Shown piece after piece: positions 45,238 through 53,242 of a stretch of DNA of 64,000 nucleotides. Location of the stretch: assembly GCF_009760405.1 (NCBI RefSeq), contig NZ_WRPP01000004.1, forward strand, positions 682,001 to 746,000, given 5' to 3'. The translations under genes were made by a program, and so were the position numbers. This DNA comes from Nocardia terrae (GTDB lineage Bacteria > Actinomycetota > Actinomycetes > Mycobacteriales > Mycobacteriaceae). Position 1 is the stretch's first letter. Each line of letters opens with the position of its first letter. The notes under the pieces were generated by a model, which saw only the letters and a program-made list of their open reading frames with translations, was not told the DNA's origin and ran no database searches.

Positions 45238-45258
45238 ATGGTGTCCGACTGGCACCAT
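45238..45258 (+). promoter_or_regulatory. Inverted repeat just before the GH76 gene
   Basis: ATGGTG / CACCAT, 6-base arms with a 9-base spacer, ends seven bases before the ATG at 45266. It could be an operator or fold over the translation start. Confidence 0.4.
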
Positions 45259-45265
45259 TAGTCCC

Positions 45266-46408
45266 ATGACTTCGCGGACCGGGCGCAATATCGAGCCGAC
45301 CGCTGCGCTGTGGTCGGAGCGCGCCGACCTGGCGGAATCCGCGATTCTCTCCCGTCACTTACGCAAGTTGTGGGCCGTTCCCGGCACCCAGCTCGGGGTG
45401 GTCGGGTGGCCCGCCACCAAGGGCGAGCGCACCTTCGCCTTCTGGCACTACTGGTGGCAAGCCCACTTGATCGACTGCGCGGTCGACGCCGCGAATCGCG
45501 CTCCGACCCCCGCCCGGCAGCGCCGGCTCTGGTCCATCGCGCACGCCATGCGGCTGCGCAATATCACCGGCTGGACCAACAACTACTACGACGACATGGC
45601 GTGGCTGACCATCTCCCTGGAACGCGCCGAGCGCACCCAGGGCGTCGAGGAGGTCCGCGGCGCGCTGCTCATCCTGGAGAAGGCGCTGGCCAACGGGTTC
45701 GAGCCGGAGTTCGGCGCGGTGCCCTGGCGCAAGGGCTCCGACTTCTTCAACGCGCCCGCGAACGGCCCGGTGGGCATCGCCATGGCCCGGCTGGGCCGCT
45801 ACTCGCTGGCGCAGGAGCTGGCCGACTTCCTCGATACGCATCTGCGCGACAAGGAAACCGGGCTCATCTTCGACGGCATCCACCTACCGTCGGGCGAGGT
45901 GGAGAAACCGGTCTACAGCTACTGCCAGGGTGTGGCGCTGGGGCTGGAGACCGAACTGGCCGTGCATGTCGGCGAGCCCCGGCACGCCGAACGCGCGGTC
46001 CGCCTGGTCGACGCGATCGAGGAGCACCTGACCGATCGCGGCGTGGTGACCGGCGACGGCGGCGGGGACGGCGGCCTGTTCAACGGCATCCTGATTCGCT
46101 ACCTGGCGCTGGCCGCGCTCATGCTGCCCGGCGACGAGCCCACCCAGGTGACCGCGCGGCGCAAGGCCGCCGCCATCGTCCGCGCCTCCGCGACCGCGGC
46201 CTGGGAGCACCGCCTCGACGTGGAGGGCGAACCGCTGTTCGGGGCGGACTGGCGGCAACCCGCACGATTGCCCGGCATCGCGGGCGCGGGCGGGTTCGAG
46301 GGCGGTTCGGTGAAGGGCTCGCGCAATCCCGAACGTGATCTGTCGGTGCAGCTTTCGGGGTGGAAGCTGATGGAGGCCGCGCACACGGTGACGGCCGCCG
46401 GACTCTAG
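45266..46408 (+). CDS. GH76-family alpha-1,6-mannanase-like protein
   Basis: 380 residues. The GH76 catalytic pair is Asp109-Asp110 in TNNYYDDMAWLTISLERA; an (alpha/alpha)6 barrel is suggested by repeated helical segments. GH76 enzymes cleave alpha-1,6-mannan, the backbone of lipomannan and LAM in this order of bacteria. No signal peptide is present, so it is cytoplasmic or exported by another route. The order GH76-DedA-fba is shared with M. tuberculosis Rv0365c-Rv0363c. It ends 10 bases from the convergent DedA gene. Confidence 0.88.
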   Translation: MTSRTGRNIEPTAALWSERADLAESAILSRHLRKLWAVPGTQLGVVGWPATKGERTFAFWHYWWQAHLIDCAVDAANRAPTPARQRRLWSIAHAMRLRNITGWTNNYYDDMAWLTISLERAERTQGVEEVRGALLILEKALANGFEPEFGAVPWRKGSDFFNAPANGPVGIAMARLGRYSLAQELADFLDTHLRDKETGLIFDGIHLPSGEVEKPVYSYCQGVALGLETELAVHVGEPRHAERAVRLVDAIEEHLTDRGVVTGDGGGDGGLFNGILIRYLALAALMLPGDEPTQVTARRKAAAIVRASATAAWEHRLDVEGEPLFGADWRQPARLPGIAGAGGFEGGSVKGSRNPERDLSVQLSGWKLMEAAHTVTAAGL

Positions 46409-46418
46409 GCCCGGTCGA

Positions 46419-47138
46419 TCAGGCGTTGTGCGGCCGGATCACCGGAATCGGGACGGTTTGCGCTTCGGCCGTGTCCAGGTCGAAATCCTCGGCGGGACGC
46501 GCCATTTCGTTGCGATACTGCCGCACCCCGACCGCGGTGCCCAGGATCAATCCGACCACCAGCGTGCCGATGACCGCCGGCATCAGCCAGGACATGTCCT
46601 CGAGGAAACTGCCCGCGTAATAGCTGGCCAGCAGGATCACCGGGGCCCAGATCACCGCGCCGACGGTCGAGGCGATCGTGTACTTGCGGTGATCCATGCC
46701 CGCCGCACCGGCGACCAGCGGGCACAGCGTGCGCACCCACGGAATCCAGCGGGCCACCAGCACCGCGAGAAAGCCGTGTTTGTGCAGCATTTCCGAGACC
46801 CGCGCCAGATTGCGGGTGTTGATGTACTTGCCGTTCTTGCGCGCGACGATGTGATGCCCGGTCCGGCTGCCGAACACGTAGCCGACCTGATTGCCCGCGA
46901 TGGCCGCGATCATGGTGCCGACCGAGAGCGCCCAGATGTGGCCCTCGCCGCCCACCTGCGAGGCCATCACGACGCCCGCGGTGATGAGCATGGAGTCGCC
47001 GGGCAGGAACAACCCGATGATGAGCGCGCACTCCAGGAAGACGAAGGTCAGCACGATCGTCCAGACGAGCACGGGTCCGGCGGTCTCCAGGGGGCCGAAG
47101 CCGCCCGAAGCGAGAGTGGTTAGCGGGCTGATCGACAC
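46419..47138 (-). CDS. DedA-family membrane protein (first copy)
   Basis: 239 residues from a GTG. DedA/VTT marks: FLECALIIGLFLPGDSML near the N-terminus (acidic residue and PGD), NQVGYVFGSRTGHHI, and VARWIPWVRTLCPLVAGAAGM. DedA proteins are proton-linked lipid transporters or flippases (undecaprenyl phosphate recycling in some). It follows a second dedA by seven bases, so they are co-transcribed. Confidence 0.92.
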   Translation of the reverse strand: MSISPLTTLASGGFGPLETAGPVLVWTIVLTFVFLECALIIGLFLPGDSMLITAGVVMASQVGGEGHIWALSVGTMIAAIAGNQVGYVFGSRTGHHIVARKNGKYINTRNLARVSEMLHKHGFLAVLVARWIPWVRTLCPLVAGAAGMDHRKYTIASTVGAVIWAPVILLASYYAGSFLEDMSWLMPAVIGTLVVGLILGTAVGVRQYRNEMARPAEDFDLDTAEAQTVPIPVIRPHNA

Positions 47139-47145
47139 CGATGGC

Positions 47146-47874
47146 TCAGCGGGTCGGCTCGTTCGTCGAGGTGGCCAGCTCGGCCTTCTCCGGGTGCTGC
47201 CCGCGGTGCAGCAGGTTCTTCGCGACCGTGATGATGCCCGGGAGGATGGACACGAACACGATCAGCAGGAAGATCGCCTCGACGTTCTTGCGGATGAATT
47301 CGACATTGCCCAGGAAGTATCCGAGCACGGTGACGCCGCCGCCCCACAGCACCGCGCCGATGATGTCGACCAGCGCGAACTTGCGGTAGTCCATCTTCGA
47401 GACACCGGCCAGCACCGGCATGAAGGTGCGCACGATGGGCACGAAGCGGGCCAGCACGATGGTCTTGGGGCCGTGCTTCTCGAAGAAGGCGTGCGTCTCG
47501 GTGATGTAGTGCTGTTTGAAGAAGCGGGTGTCTTCCTTCTTGAACAGCGCCGGTCCGATGGTCCGGCCGATCCAATAGCCGCTCTGATCGCCGAGCCAGG
47601 CCACGAACGCCGTGGCGGGCACCAGCCACCAGATGTTCATACCGGCCGGCGGGTGCGCCTGGGCCGCCAGCAGACCGCCAGTGAACAGCAGCGAGTCACC
47701 CGGCAGGATCGGGAACAGCAGGCCGGTCTCGATGAAGACGATGACCAGGATCGCCGGGAGCACCGCGTGCGAGAGCCAAGTCTCCGTCAGGAGGTGCATT
47801 GGATCCAAGATCGCGGGCAACGCGGCATTCGTGGTCACGGCATCGGATACGGCCAGCAAGGTCACGGCCACCAC
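47146..47874 (-). CDS. DedA-family membrane protein (second copy)
   Basis: 242 residues from a GTG. Marks as in its neighbour: FIETGLLFPILPGDSLLF, GDQSGYWIGRTIGPAL, LARFVPIVRTFMPVLAGVSKM, with a Lys-rich cytoplasmic loop between. It is the first gene of the leftward pair and divergent from fba. The two copies are only distantly similar, so they probably carry different lipids. Confidence 0.92.
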   Translation of the reverse strand: MVAVTLLAVSDAVTTNAALPAILDPMHLLTETWLSHAVLPAILVIVFIETGLLFPILPGDSLLFTGGLLAAQAHPPAGMNIWWLVPATAFVAWLGDQSGYWIGRTIGPALFKKEDTRFFKQHYITETHAFFEKHGPKTIVLARFVPIVRTFMPVLAGVSKMDYRKFALVDIIGAVLWGGGVTVLGYFLGNVEFIRKNVEAIFLLIVFVSILPGIITVAKNLLHRGQHPEKAELATSTNEPTR

Positions 47875-47974
47875 AGTACCGGTACCTCGGACATCACACC
47901 GATTCTCGATGGAACCTCACAAACTTGTGGGGTATGCGAGGCCATTGGCCCGGAGAAAAAGGGCTGTCCTATCG

Positions 47975-47986
47975 TGTCAGCTGACA
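47975..47986. promoter_or_regulatory. 12-base palindrome upstream of fba
   Basis: TGTCAGCTGACA is self-complementary and lies 39 bases before the fba start, next to a TATCGT -10-like sequence. It is a candidate operator for glycolytic control. Confidence 0.5.
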
Positions 47987-48025
47987 GAATTTGTCGTACG
48001 CACCACACACAACACGGAGGTCACT

Positions 48026-49063
48026 GTGCCCATCGCGACTCCGGAGATCTACGCCGAGATGATTGCTCGGGCCAAGCAGAACTCCTTCGCGTTCCCCGCC
48101 ATCAACTGCACGTCCTCGGAGACGATCAACGCGGCGATCAAGGGCTTCGCGGACGCCGGTTCCGACGGCATCATCCAGTTCTCCACCGGTGGTGCGGAAT
48201 TCGGTTCCGGCCTCGGTGTGAAGGACATGGTGACCGGTGCCGTCGCGCTCGCCGAGTTCGCGCACGTGGTCGCCGCCCGCTACGACGTGACCATCGCGCT
48301 GCACACCGACCACTGCCCCAAGGACAAGCTGGACACCTATGTCCGTCCGCTGCTGGCCATTTCGAGCGAGCGCGTGAAGAACGGCCAGCACCCGCTGTTC
48401 CAGTCGCACATGTGGGACGGCTCGGCCATTCCGATCGACGAGAACCTGGAGATCGCGAAGGAGCTGCTGAAGCAGGCCGCCGCCGCGAACATCATCCTCG
48501 AGGTCGAGATCGGTGTCGTCGGCGGTGAAGAGGACGGCGTCGAGGCCGAGATCAACGACAAGCTCTACACCTCGCCCGAGGACTTCGAGAAGACCATCGA
48601 CGCGCTGGGCGCGGGCGAGAACGGCAAGTACCTGCTGGCCGCCACCTTCGGCAACGTGCACGGCGTCTACAAGCCGGGCAATGTCGTGCTCAAGCCCGAG
48701 GTGCTGGCCGAGGGCCAGCGCGTGGCCGCCGCCAAGCTGGGCCTGGGCGCGGACGCGCAGCCGTTCGACTTCGTCTTCCACGGCGGTTCGGGCTCGCTGA
48801 AGTCGGAGATCGAGGACTCGCTGCGCTTCGGTGTGGTGAAGATGAACGTCGACACCGACACCCAGTACGCCTTCACCCGTCCGGTCGCCGGCCACATGTT
48901 CGCCAACTACGACGGCGTGCTGAAAATCGACGGTGAGGTCGGCAACAAGAAGGTCTACGACCCGCGCAGCTACCTCAAGAAGGCGGAGACCTCGATGGCC
49001 GCGCGCGTCGTCGAGGCCTGCAACGATCTGAACTCGGCGGGACGTTCGATCAGCGCCAAGTAA
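48026..49063 (+). CDS. fba: Class II fructose-1,6-bisphosphate aldolase
   Basis: 345 residues from a GTG with ACGGAGG upstream. The zinc and catalytic residues are in ALHTDHCPKDKL (about residues 91-102), ILEVEIGVVGGEEDGV, and HGGSGSLKSEIEDSL. It interconverts fructose-1,6-bisphosphate with glyceraldehyde-3-phosphate and DHAP; it is the only aldolase type expected in this order. Position next to DedA matches M. tuberculosis Rv0363c. Confidence 0.98.
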   Translation: MPIATPEIYAEMIARAKQNSFAFPAINCTSSETINAAIKGFADAGSDGIIQFSTGGAEFGSGLGVKDMVTGAVALAEFAHVVAARYDVTIALHTDHCPKDKLDTYVRPLLAISSERVKNGQHPLFQSHMWDGSAIPIDENLEIAKELLKQAAAANIILEVEIGVVGGEEDGVEAEINDKLYTSPEDFEKTIDALGAGENGKYLLAATFGNVHGVYKPGNVVLKPEVLAEGQRVAAAKLGLGADAQPFDFVFHGGSGSLKSEIEDSLRFGVVKMNVDTDTQYAFTRPVAGHMFANYDGVLKIDGEVGNKKVYDPRSYLKKAETSMAARVVEACNDLNSAGRSISAK

Positions 49064-49073
49064 GCTCAACGGT

Positions 49074-49103
49074 CGGGATTCCGCTGAAATGGGCGGAATC
49101 CCG
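49074..49103 (+). terminator. Terminator of fba
   Basis: CGGGATTCCGC / GCGGAATCCCG form a perfect 11-base stem with an 8-base loop, 11 bases after the stop. Confidence 0.8.
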
Positions 49104-49153
49104 GGCAATTTACGAGCGGCGGGCGCGCCGCGGTCTCTATCGAGGCAGGTGGC

Positions 49154-50272
49154 ATGACTGTCGATGTACGGGTCCTGGGCCCCGTGCAGCTGTTGGTCGC
49201 CGGTCGGTCCGTGCCGGTCGGCGGCCCCAAGCCGCGTGCGCTACTGGCGGCGTTGACCGTGAACCGGCGGCGCGCGGTGTCCTCTCAAGCGCTGGCCGAC
49301 ATCGTCTGGAACGACGATCCGCCGGACTCCTATCAGGCCAGTCTGCAAGTGTTCGTCTCGAACATTCGCAAGACCCTGCGAACGGCCGGCGTCGACCCGG
49401 TGGCGCTGCTGCGCACCGAATCCTCCGGCTACCGGCTGGAAATCGAAGACGACGAATGCGATCTGGGTCGCTTCGAGACGCTGCGCCGGGAGGGTTCGGA
49501 GGCCGCGTCGATCGGTGATCCGACCGCCGCGGCGCGGCTCTACGGTGAGGCGCTGGCGGAGTGGAGCGGCCGCGCCCTGGACGATCTGTCCGGGCTGGGC
49601 TTCGCCGAGAGCTTCGCGACCGCCATGGACGAGGAGCGGCTGTTGGTCGCCTCCGCGCGCATCGACTCCGAGATCGCCTTGGGCCGTGCGTCTTCGGTGG
49701 TCGGTGAACTGGTGTCGATGACCAATGCGCATCCGTTGCGGGAACCGCTGTGGGCGCAGCTCATCACCGCCCTGTACCTGTCCGGCCGCCAGGCCGACGC
49801 GCTCGACGCCTGCCGGCGGGTGCGGACGGTGCTCGCCGACGAGCTCGGCATCGATCCGGGGCCCGCGCTGATCGCGCTGGAGCAGAAGGTGCTGCGCCAG
49901 GAACCGTTGAGCACCGGGCAGATTCACGAGGTCGAGCGGATGGCCAAGGCCATGACCGAGACCGTCACCGAGATGCCGCGGGCGGTGCGCGCCGGGCAGC
50001 TGCGCATGGCGGACGGCCGGGTGATCCCGATCGGGGCCAACGGCATGAAGATCGGCCGCATGACCGACAACGATCTGGTGCTCGACGATCCCAAGGCCAG
50101 CCGGTACCACGCGCAGATCACCCCCAGCCGGGCCGGTCTGCTCATCAAGGATCTGCACTCCGCCAACGGCATCTACATCAACGAGGAGTCCATCGAATCG
50201 GCCGCGGTGCTGGCCGACGGGGACGCCATCCGGATCGGGACCACCGTGCTCACCTTCCAGGCCCTGCGCTGA
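49154..50272 (+). CDS. EmbR-like SARP regulator with BTAD and FHA domains
   Basis: 372 residues with EmbR architecture: an OmpR-type winged helix (about 1-95, with RALLAALTVNRRRAVSSQALADIVW), a bacterial activator domain of TPR-like helices (about 100-250, with LYLSGRQADALDACRRVRTVLADELGIDPGP), and a C-terminal FHA domain (about 280-370, with IGRMTDNDLVLDDPKASRYHAQI and HSANGIYIN). In mycobacteria EmbR is phosphorylated by PknH and tunes the embCAB arabinosyltransferase genes. No Ser/Thr kinase gene lies here. A secreted predicted arabinanase is the next gene, 113 bases downstream. Confidence 0.9.
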   Translation: MTVDVRVLGPVQLLVAGRSVPVGGPKPRALLAALTVNRRRAVSSQALADIVWNDDPPDSYQASLQVFVSNIRKTLRTAGVDPVALLRTESSGYRLEIEDDECDLGRFETLRREGSEAASIGDPTAAARLYGEALAEWSGRALDDLSGLGFAESFATAMDEERLLVASARIDSEIALGRASSVVGELVSMTNAHPLREPLWAQLITALYLSGRQADALDACRRVRTVLADELGIDPGPALIALEQKVLRQEPLSTGQIHEVERMAKAMTETVTEMPRAVRAGQLRMADGRVIPIGANGMKIGRMTDNDLVLDDPKASRYHAQITPSRAGLLIKDLHSANGIYINEESIESAAVLADGDAIRIGTTVLTFQALR

Positions 50273-50273
50273 C

Positions 50274-50301
50274 GGCCGTCTCGATTCGATCGAGATCGGC
50301 C
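50274..50301 (+). terminator. Terminator of the EmbR-like gene
   Basis: GGCCG-TCTCGAT / ATCGAGA-CGGCC pair over 12 bases with one bulged base and a TCG loop, starting right after the stop. It lacks a T-tract. Confidence 0.65.
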
Positions 50302-50385
50302 GAGTACCGGCGGTTCGTCCGGTTCGGCGGGTAGGGTCTCTGCCCGGACGTGTCCGGCAAGCCCGATTGGTGAGAGGTTGAGTGC

Positions 50386-51855
50386 ATGGCCAAGCGGCTC
50401 GTGGCGGCTGCGGGAGCGGTGATCTTCGGTGCGGGCGTGCTCGTCGGAGTGGATCGCTCGGTGGCGGTGGCGGATCCGGATCCCGCTGCGGCAGCGTCGG
50501 TTCCGGGTATCGGACCCTGCCGGACGGATGCCAAGCCGGAACACGAGGCGCTGGTCCCCAAGACCGTCGAGGTGCCCGTCGTCTATCCGGCGGTCACCGT
50601 CGACCCGGGACCGCCGCCGGAGAACACCAAGCGCGTGAAGATGGAGCTGCCCTCGGATCCGTGCGTGAATCCGTGCCCGGAACTCACCGATCAGCAGACC
50701 ACCACGCCGCCGGATCTGGCCCAGCAGCTCGGCCTGCCCAAGCTGATCATCCGGCCGCAGCCGTTCAATTTCGCGCTCCCCAACCCGAATCCGCCGACCC
50801 TGCCGCCCGGACCCGACCCGGCGCACCCGCCGGTCGAGCAGGCCGCGCAGACCCCGCCCCGGCCCACCCCGCAGGTCTCCGACGTCACCGAGGTGGCCAA
50901 GCTGACCGGCGCGAACTCGGTCAACCGCACCGACAAGCGCTGGCAGGTGCAGGGCACCGACCTGGGCATCATGTGGCAGAGCGCGCCCGACGAGATCGCC
51001 ATCGCCTTCGGCGACACCGTGGGCCGCGACTTCCATCCGCCGGGCGGCATGGGCGAGGACTGGCGGTCGAACCTGTTGGCGTTCAGCAAGAATCGGGATC
51101 TGAGCAACGGGGTCGTGTTCGACCACATGGTCACCGACGATCGCTGCCACGCCTCGGAACTGCTGAGCAGCAAGAAGCTCGACAATATCGAGATCACCAC
51201 CATCCCGACCTCGGGCTTCGCCCTGGGCGACCGGCAGTACATGAGCTACATGTCGATCCGCACCTGGAACAGCATCCCGGGCACCTGGTACACCAACTAC
51301 GGCGGCATCGCCTACTCCGACGACCACGGCGAGCACTGGACCAAGGACCCGTACGCCAAGTGGGAGAACATCTTCGGCGTCTCCAATTTCCAGGTGACGG
51401 CCATGGTGCCGCAGGGCGACTGGGTGTACATGTTCGGCATCCCCAACACCCGCCTGGGCGGCGTGGGGCTGGCCCGGGTGCCCAAGGACCAGGTGCTCAA
51501 TCCGACGGCCTACCAGTACTGGCAGACCGACGCCTGGGTGCCCGCGGTCAATGGATTGGTCACCGCCACACCGGTTGTCGACGCACCGGCCGGTGAGCTG
51601 TCGGTCCGCTACGACGCCGACCGCAAGGTGTGGCAGATGAGCTACCTGGACACCGCCAAGGCGGCGCTGGTGGTGCGGGAATCGGATTCACCGCAGGGCG
51701 CCTGGTCCGACAGCGCCGTCACGGTGAGCGCGCTCCAATATCCCGAGCTCTACGGCGGTTTCATCCACCCGTGGTCGACGGGCAAGGACATGTACTTCAC
51801 CATGTCCACCTGGAGCGACTACAACGTGTATTTGATGCACGCCACGCTGAACTGA
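50386..51855 (+). CDS. Secreted DUF4185/GH183 protein, predicted endo-D-arabinanase
   Basis: 489 residues. A signal peptide ends near AVA-D (about 29/30). A Pro-rich linker (to about 165) leads to a beta-propeller-type DUF4185 domain containing IAIAFGDTVGRDFHPPGG, YMSYMSIRTWNSIPGTWYTNYGGIAYSDDHGEHW and GGFIHPWSTGKDMYFTMSTWS. DUF4185 was recently assigned to GH183, endo-acting D-arabinanases that cut the arabinan of arabinogalactan and LAM. The acidic residues in FGDT and YSDDHG are candidates for catalysis; I cannot assign them firmly. It sits directly after the EmbR-like regulator. Confidence 0.85.
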   Translation: MAKRLVAAAGAVIFGAGVLVGVDRSVAVADPDPAAAASVPGIGPCRTDAKPEHEALVPKTVEVPVVYPAVTVDPGPPPENTKRVKMELPSDPCVNPCPELTDQQTTTPPDLAQQLGLPKLIIRPQPFNFALPNPNPPTLPPGPDPAHPPVEQAAQTPPRPTPQVSDVTEVAKLTGANSVNRTDKRWQVQGTDLGIMWQSAPDEIAIAFGDTVGRDFHPPGGMGEDWRSNLLAFSKNRDLSNGVVFDHMVTDDRCHASELLSSKKLDNIEITTIPTSGFALGDRQYMSYMSIRTWNSIPGTWYTNYGGIAYSDDHGEHWTKDPYAKWENIFGVSNFQVTAMVPQGDWVYMFGIPNTRLGGVGLARVPKDQVLNPTAYQYWQTDAWVPAVNGLVTATPVVDAPAGELSVRYDADRKVWQMSYLDTAKAALVVRESDSPQGAWSDSAVTVSALQYPELYGGFIHPWSTGKDMYFTMSTWSDYNVYLMHATLN

Positions 51856-51856
51856 G

Positions 51857-51886
51857 GGGTCGGGGGCTCAGCCCCCGAACCCTTTT
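51857..51886 (+). terminator. Intrinsic terminator of the GH183 gene
   Basis: GGGTCGGGGGC / GCCCCCGAACCC pair with one bulged A and a TCA loop, followed by TTTT. It starts just after the stop. Confidence 0.85.
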
Positions 51887-51905
51887 GGAAAATGAAGCGA
51901 CGAAA

Positions 51906-51942
51906 AAGAGCGGGCCGCACATCGAATGTGCGGCCCGCTCTT
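51906..51942 (-). terminator. Intrinsic terminator of the leftward dehydratase gene
   Basis: A perfect 17-base stem (AAGAGCGGGCCGCACAT and its complement) with a CGA loop is followed, on the leftward strand, by a T-run. It faces the rightward terminator 20 bases away. Confidence 0.92.
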
Positions 51943-51955
51943 CGGGTTTCGGAGG

Positions 51956-53005
51956 TCAGCTGAGCTGGACTTCGGCGACCGCCCGGCCGAAGAGCTTCTT
52001 GCCCTCGGAGGTCGCGCCGAGAACGACTGTCGCGGTACCGGTTTCGGCGTCGATCGACTTCACCTTGCCGGTGAAATCGATCGGGGTCGCGGCGGTGGGC
52101 TCGACCGGCACGAAGCCGGAGAAGCGCACGCTGAACTTGCGCAGCGCCGACGGGTCGCCCAGCCACTCCACCAGGTAGGCGGCGGTCAGGCCCATGGTGA
52201 GCATGCCGTGCGCGACCACGGTCGGCAGCCCGGCCAGGGTGGCGGCGGTGTCGCTGAAGTGGATCGGGTTCGGGTCGCCCGAGACGCCCGCATAGTTCAC
52301 CAGGTCGCCGCGGGTCACGGCGGACTGTCCGGCGGGCAGCTCGAACCCGGCCGCCAGCTCGGCGGCGGTGCGGCTGGTGCGCACCGGGAGCGGCGCGGCG
52401 GGGGCGGCCGGTTCGGCCACCTCGTCGGGCTCGAGCAGGATCAGCGCGTTGGGATCGGCATCGGACTCGCCCGGCGCGGCCACGTGGCCGTGCATGACGA
52501 CGCCGGAGACCGTCTCGACCATGCCGGGATCGATCTCGACGCCCTTGCGGGCCACGATGGTGGTAGTGGCGACCAGCACCGGCAGCAGGTCGGCGTCGGT
52601 CATCGTCACCTTGACGGTGATGAAGTCGTTGTCGCCGTAGCTGCGGATGTTCTCCACCGTCACGTCCACGCCGAGCCGGTCCTCGGCCAGGATCGGGCGG
52701 TAGTACTCGAAGATCTGATCGGTCTGCAGGAACTGCGAGACGTCGTACTCGGTGAGCACGGTGCCGATCAGGGAGCGGGTGGTGGCCGCGCCGATCACCG
52801 ACGCGAACGTCGGCGAGGCGAGCAGACCGCCGTAGCCGAGCGCGGCGGCGTCTTCCTCACGGTGGTGCGCGGGGTGGTCGTTGCGCACCGAACGTGCGAA
52901 CTCGCGGATCTTCTCGCGGCCGACGTCGTAGTGATCACGGACACGGAAGTGCCGTCCGACAAGTTCTGCCGCGGTGGCCTTAGTAGCCTCTGCCGTTTCC
53001 GGCAT
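51956..53005 (-). CDS. Double-hotdog (MaoC-like) 3-hydroxyacyl thioester dehydratase
   Basis: 349 residues from the ATG at 53005 (AGGGAG upstream). The N-terminal FAS1-DH/MaoC_N-type hotdog (about 10-150, FRVRDHYDVGREKIREFARSV) is linked by an Ala/Pro-rich spacer to a C-terminal MaoC hotdog. The latter carries the catalytic motif YAGVSGDPNPIHFSDTAA and VAHGMLTMGL. The fusion matches a HadA-plus-HadB arrangement in one chain; HadAB dehydrates intermediates of FAS-II mycolate elongation, and other members act on acyl-CoA. Which pathway is not settled by sequence. Confidence 0.88.
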   Translation of the reverse strand: MPETAEATKATAAELVGRHFRVRDHYDVGREKIREFARSVRNDHPAHHREEDAAALGYGGLLASPTFASVIGAATTRSLIGTVLTEYDVSQFLQTDQIFEYYRPILAEDRLGVDVTVENIRSYGDNDFITVKVTMTDADLLPVLVATTTIVARKGVEIDPGMVETVSGVVMHGHVAAPGESDADPNALILLEPDEVAEPAAPAAPLPVRTSRTAAELAAGFELPAGQSAVTRGDLVNYAGVSGDPNPIHFSDTAATLAGLPTVVAHGMLTMGLTAAYLVEWLGDPSALRKFSVRFSGFVPVEPTAATPIDFTGKVKSIDAETGTATVVLGATSEGKKLFGRAVAEVQLS

Positions 53006-53111
53006 GGTGTTCAGCTCCCTGCAAATCGAAACCCGGTGGGCCCGCACCACTTCTGACGGACATCGCTTCGGGCTGTGAAGACAATGTCCTGGACGGTGTA
53101 CAACCGTTGAA

Positions 53112-53152
53112 GTGCCGGAATGCCGAAAAGGCTGGCCCAGACAATCCGGCAC
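53112..53152. promoter_or_regulatory. Inverted repeat upstream of the dehydratase gene
   Basis: GTGCCGGA (53112-53119) and TCCGGCAC (53145-53152) are perfect 8-base arms 25 bases apart, about 110 bases before the dehydratase start. They could be two half-sites of an operator or a weak hairpin. Confidence 0.4.
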
Positions 53153-53242
53153 ACTCTACCGGCGTGCCGGACCGGTGACCAGGTGTATGTGATGCTTATC
53201 GCGACAGGGACCGCGAATGCGTCACGCTACTTCCCTCCCGGG

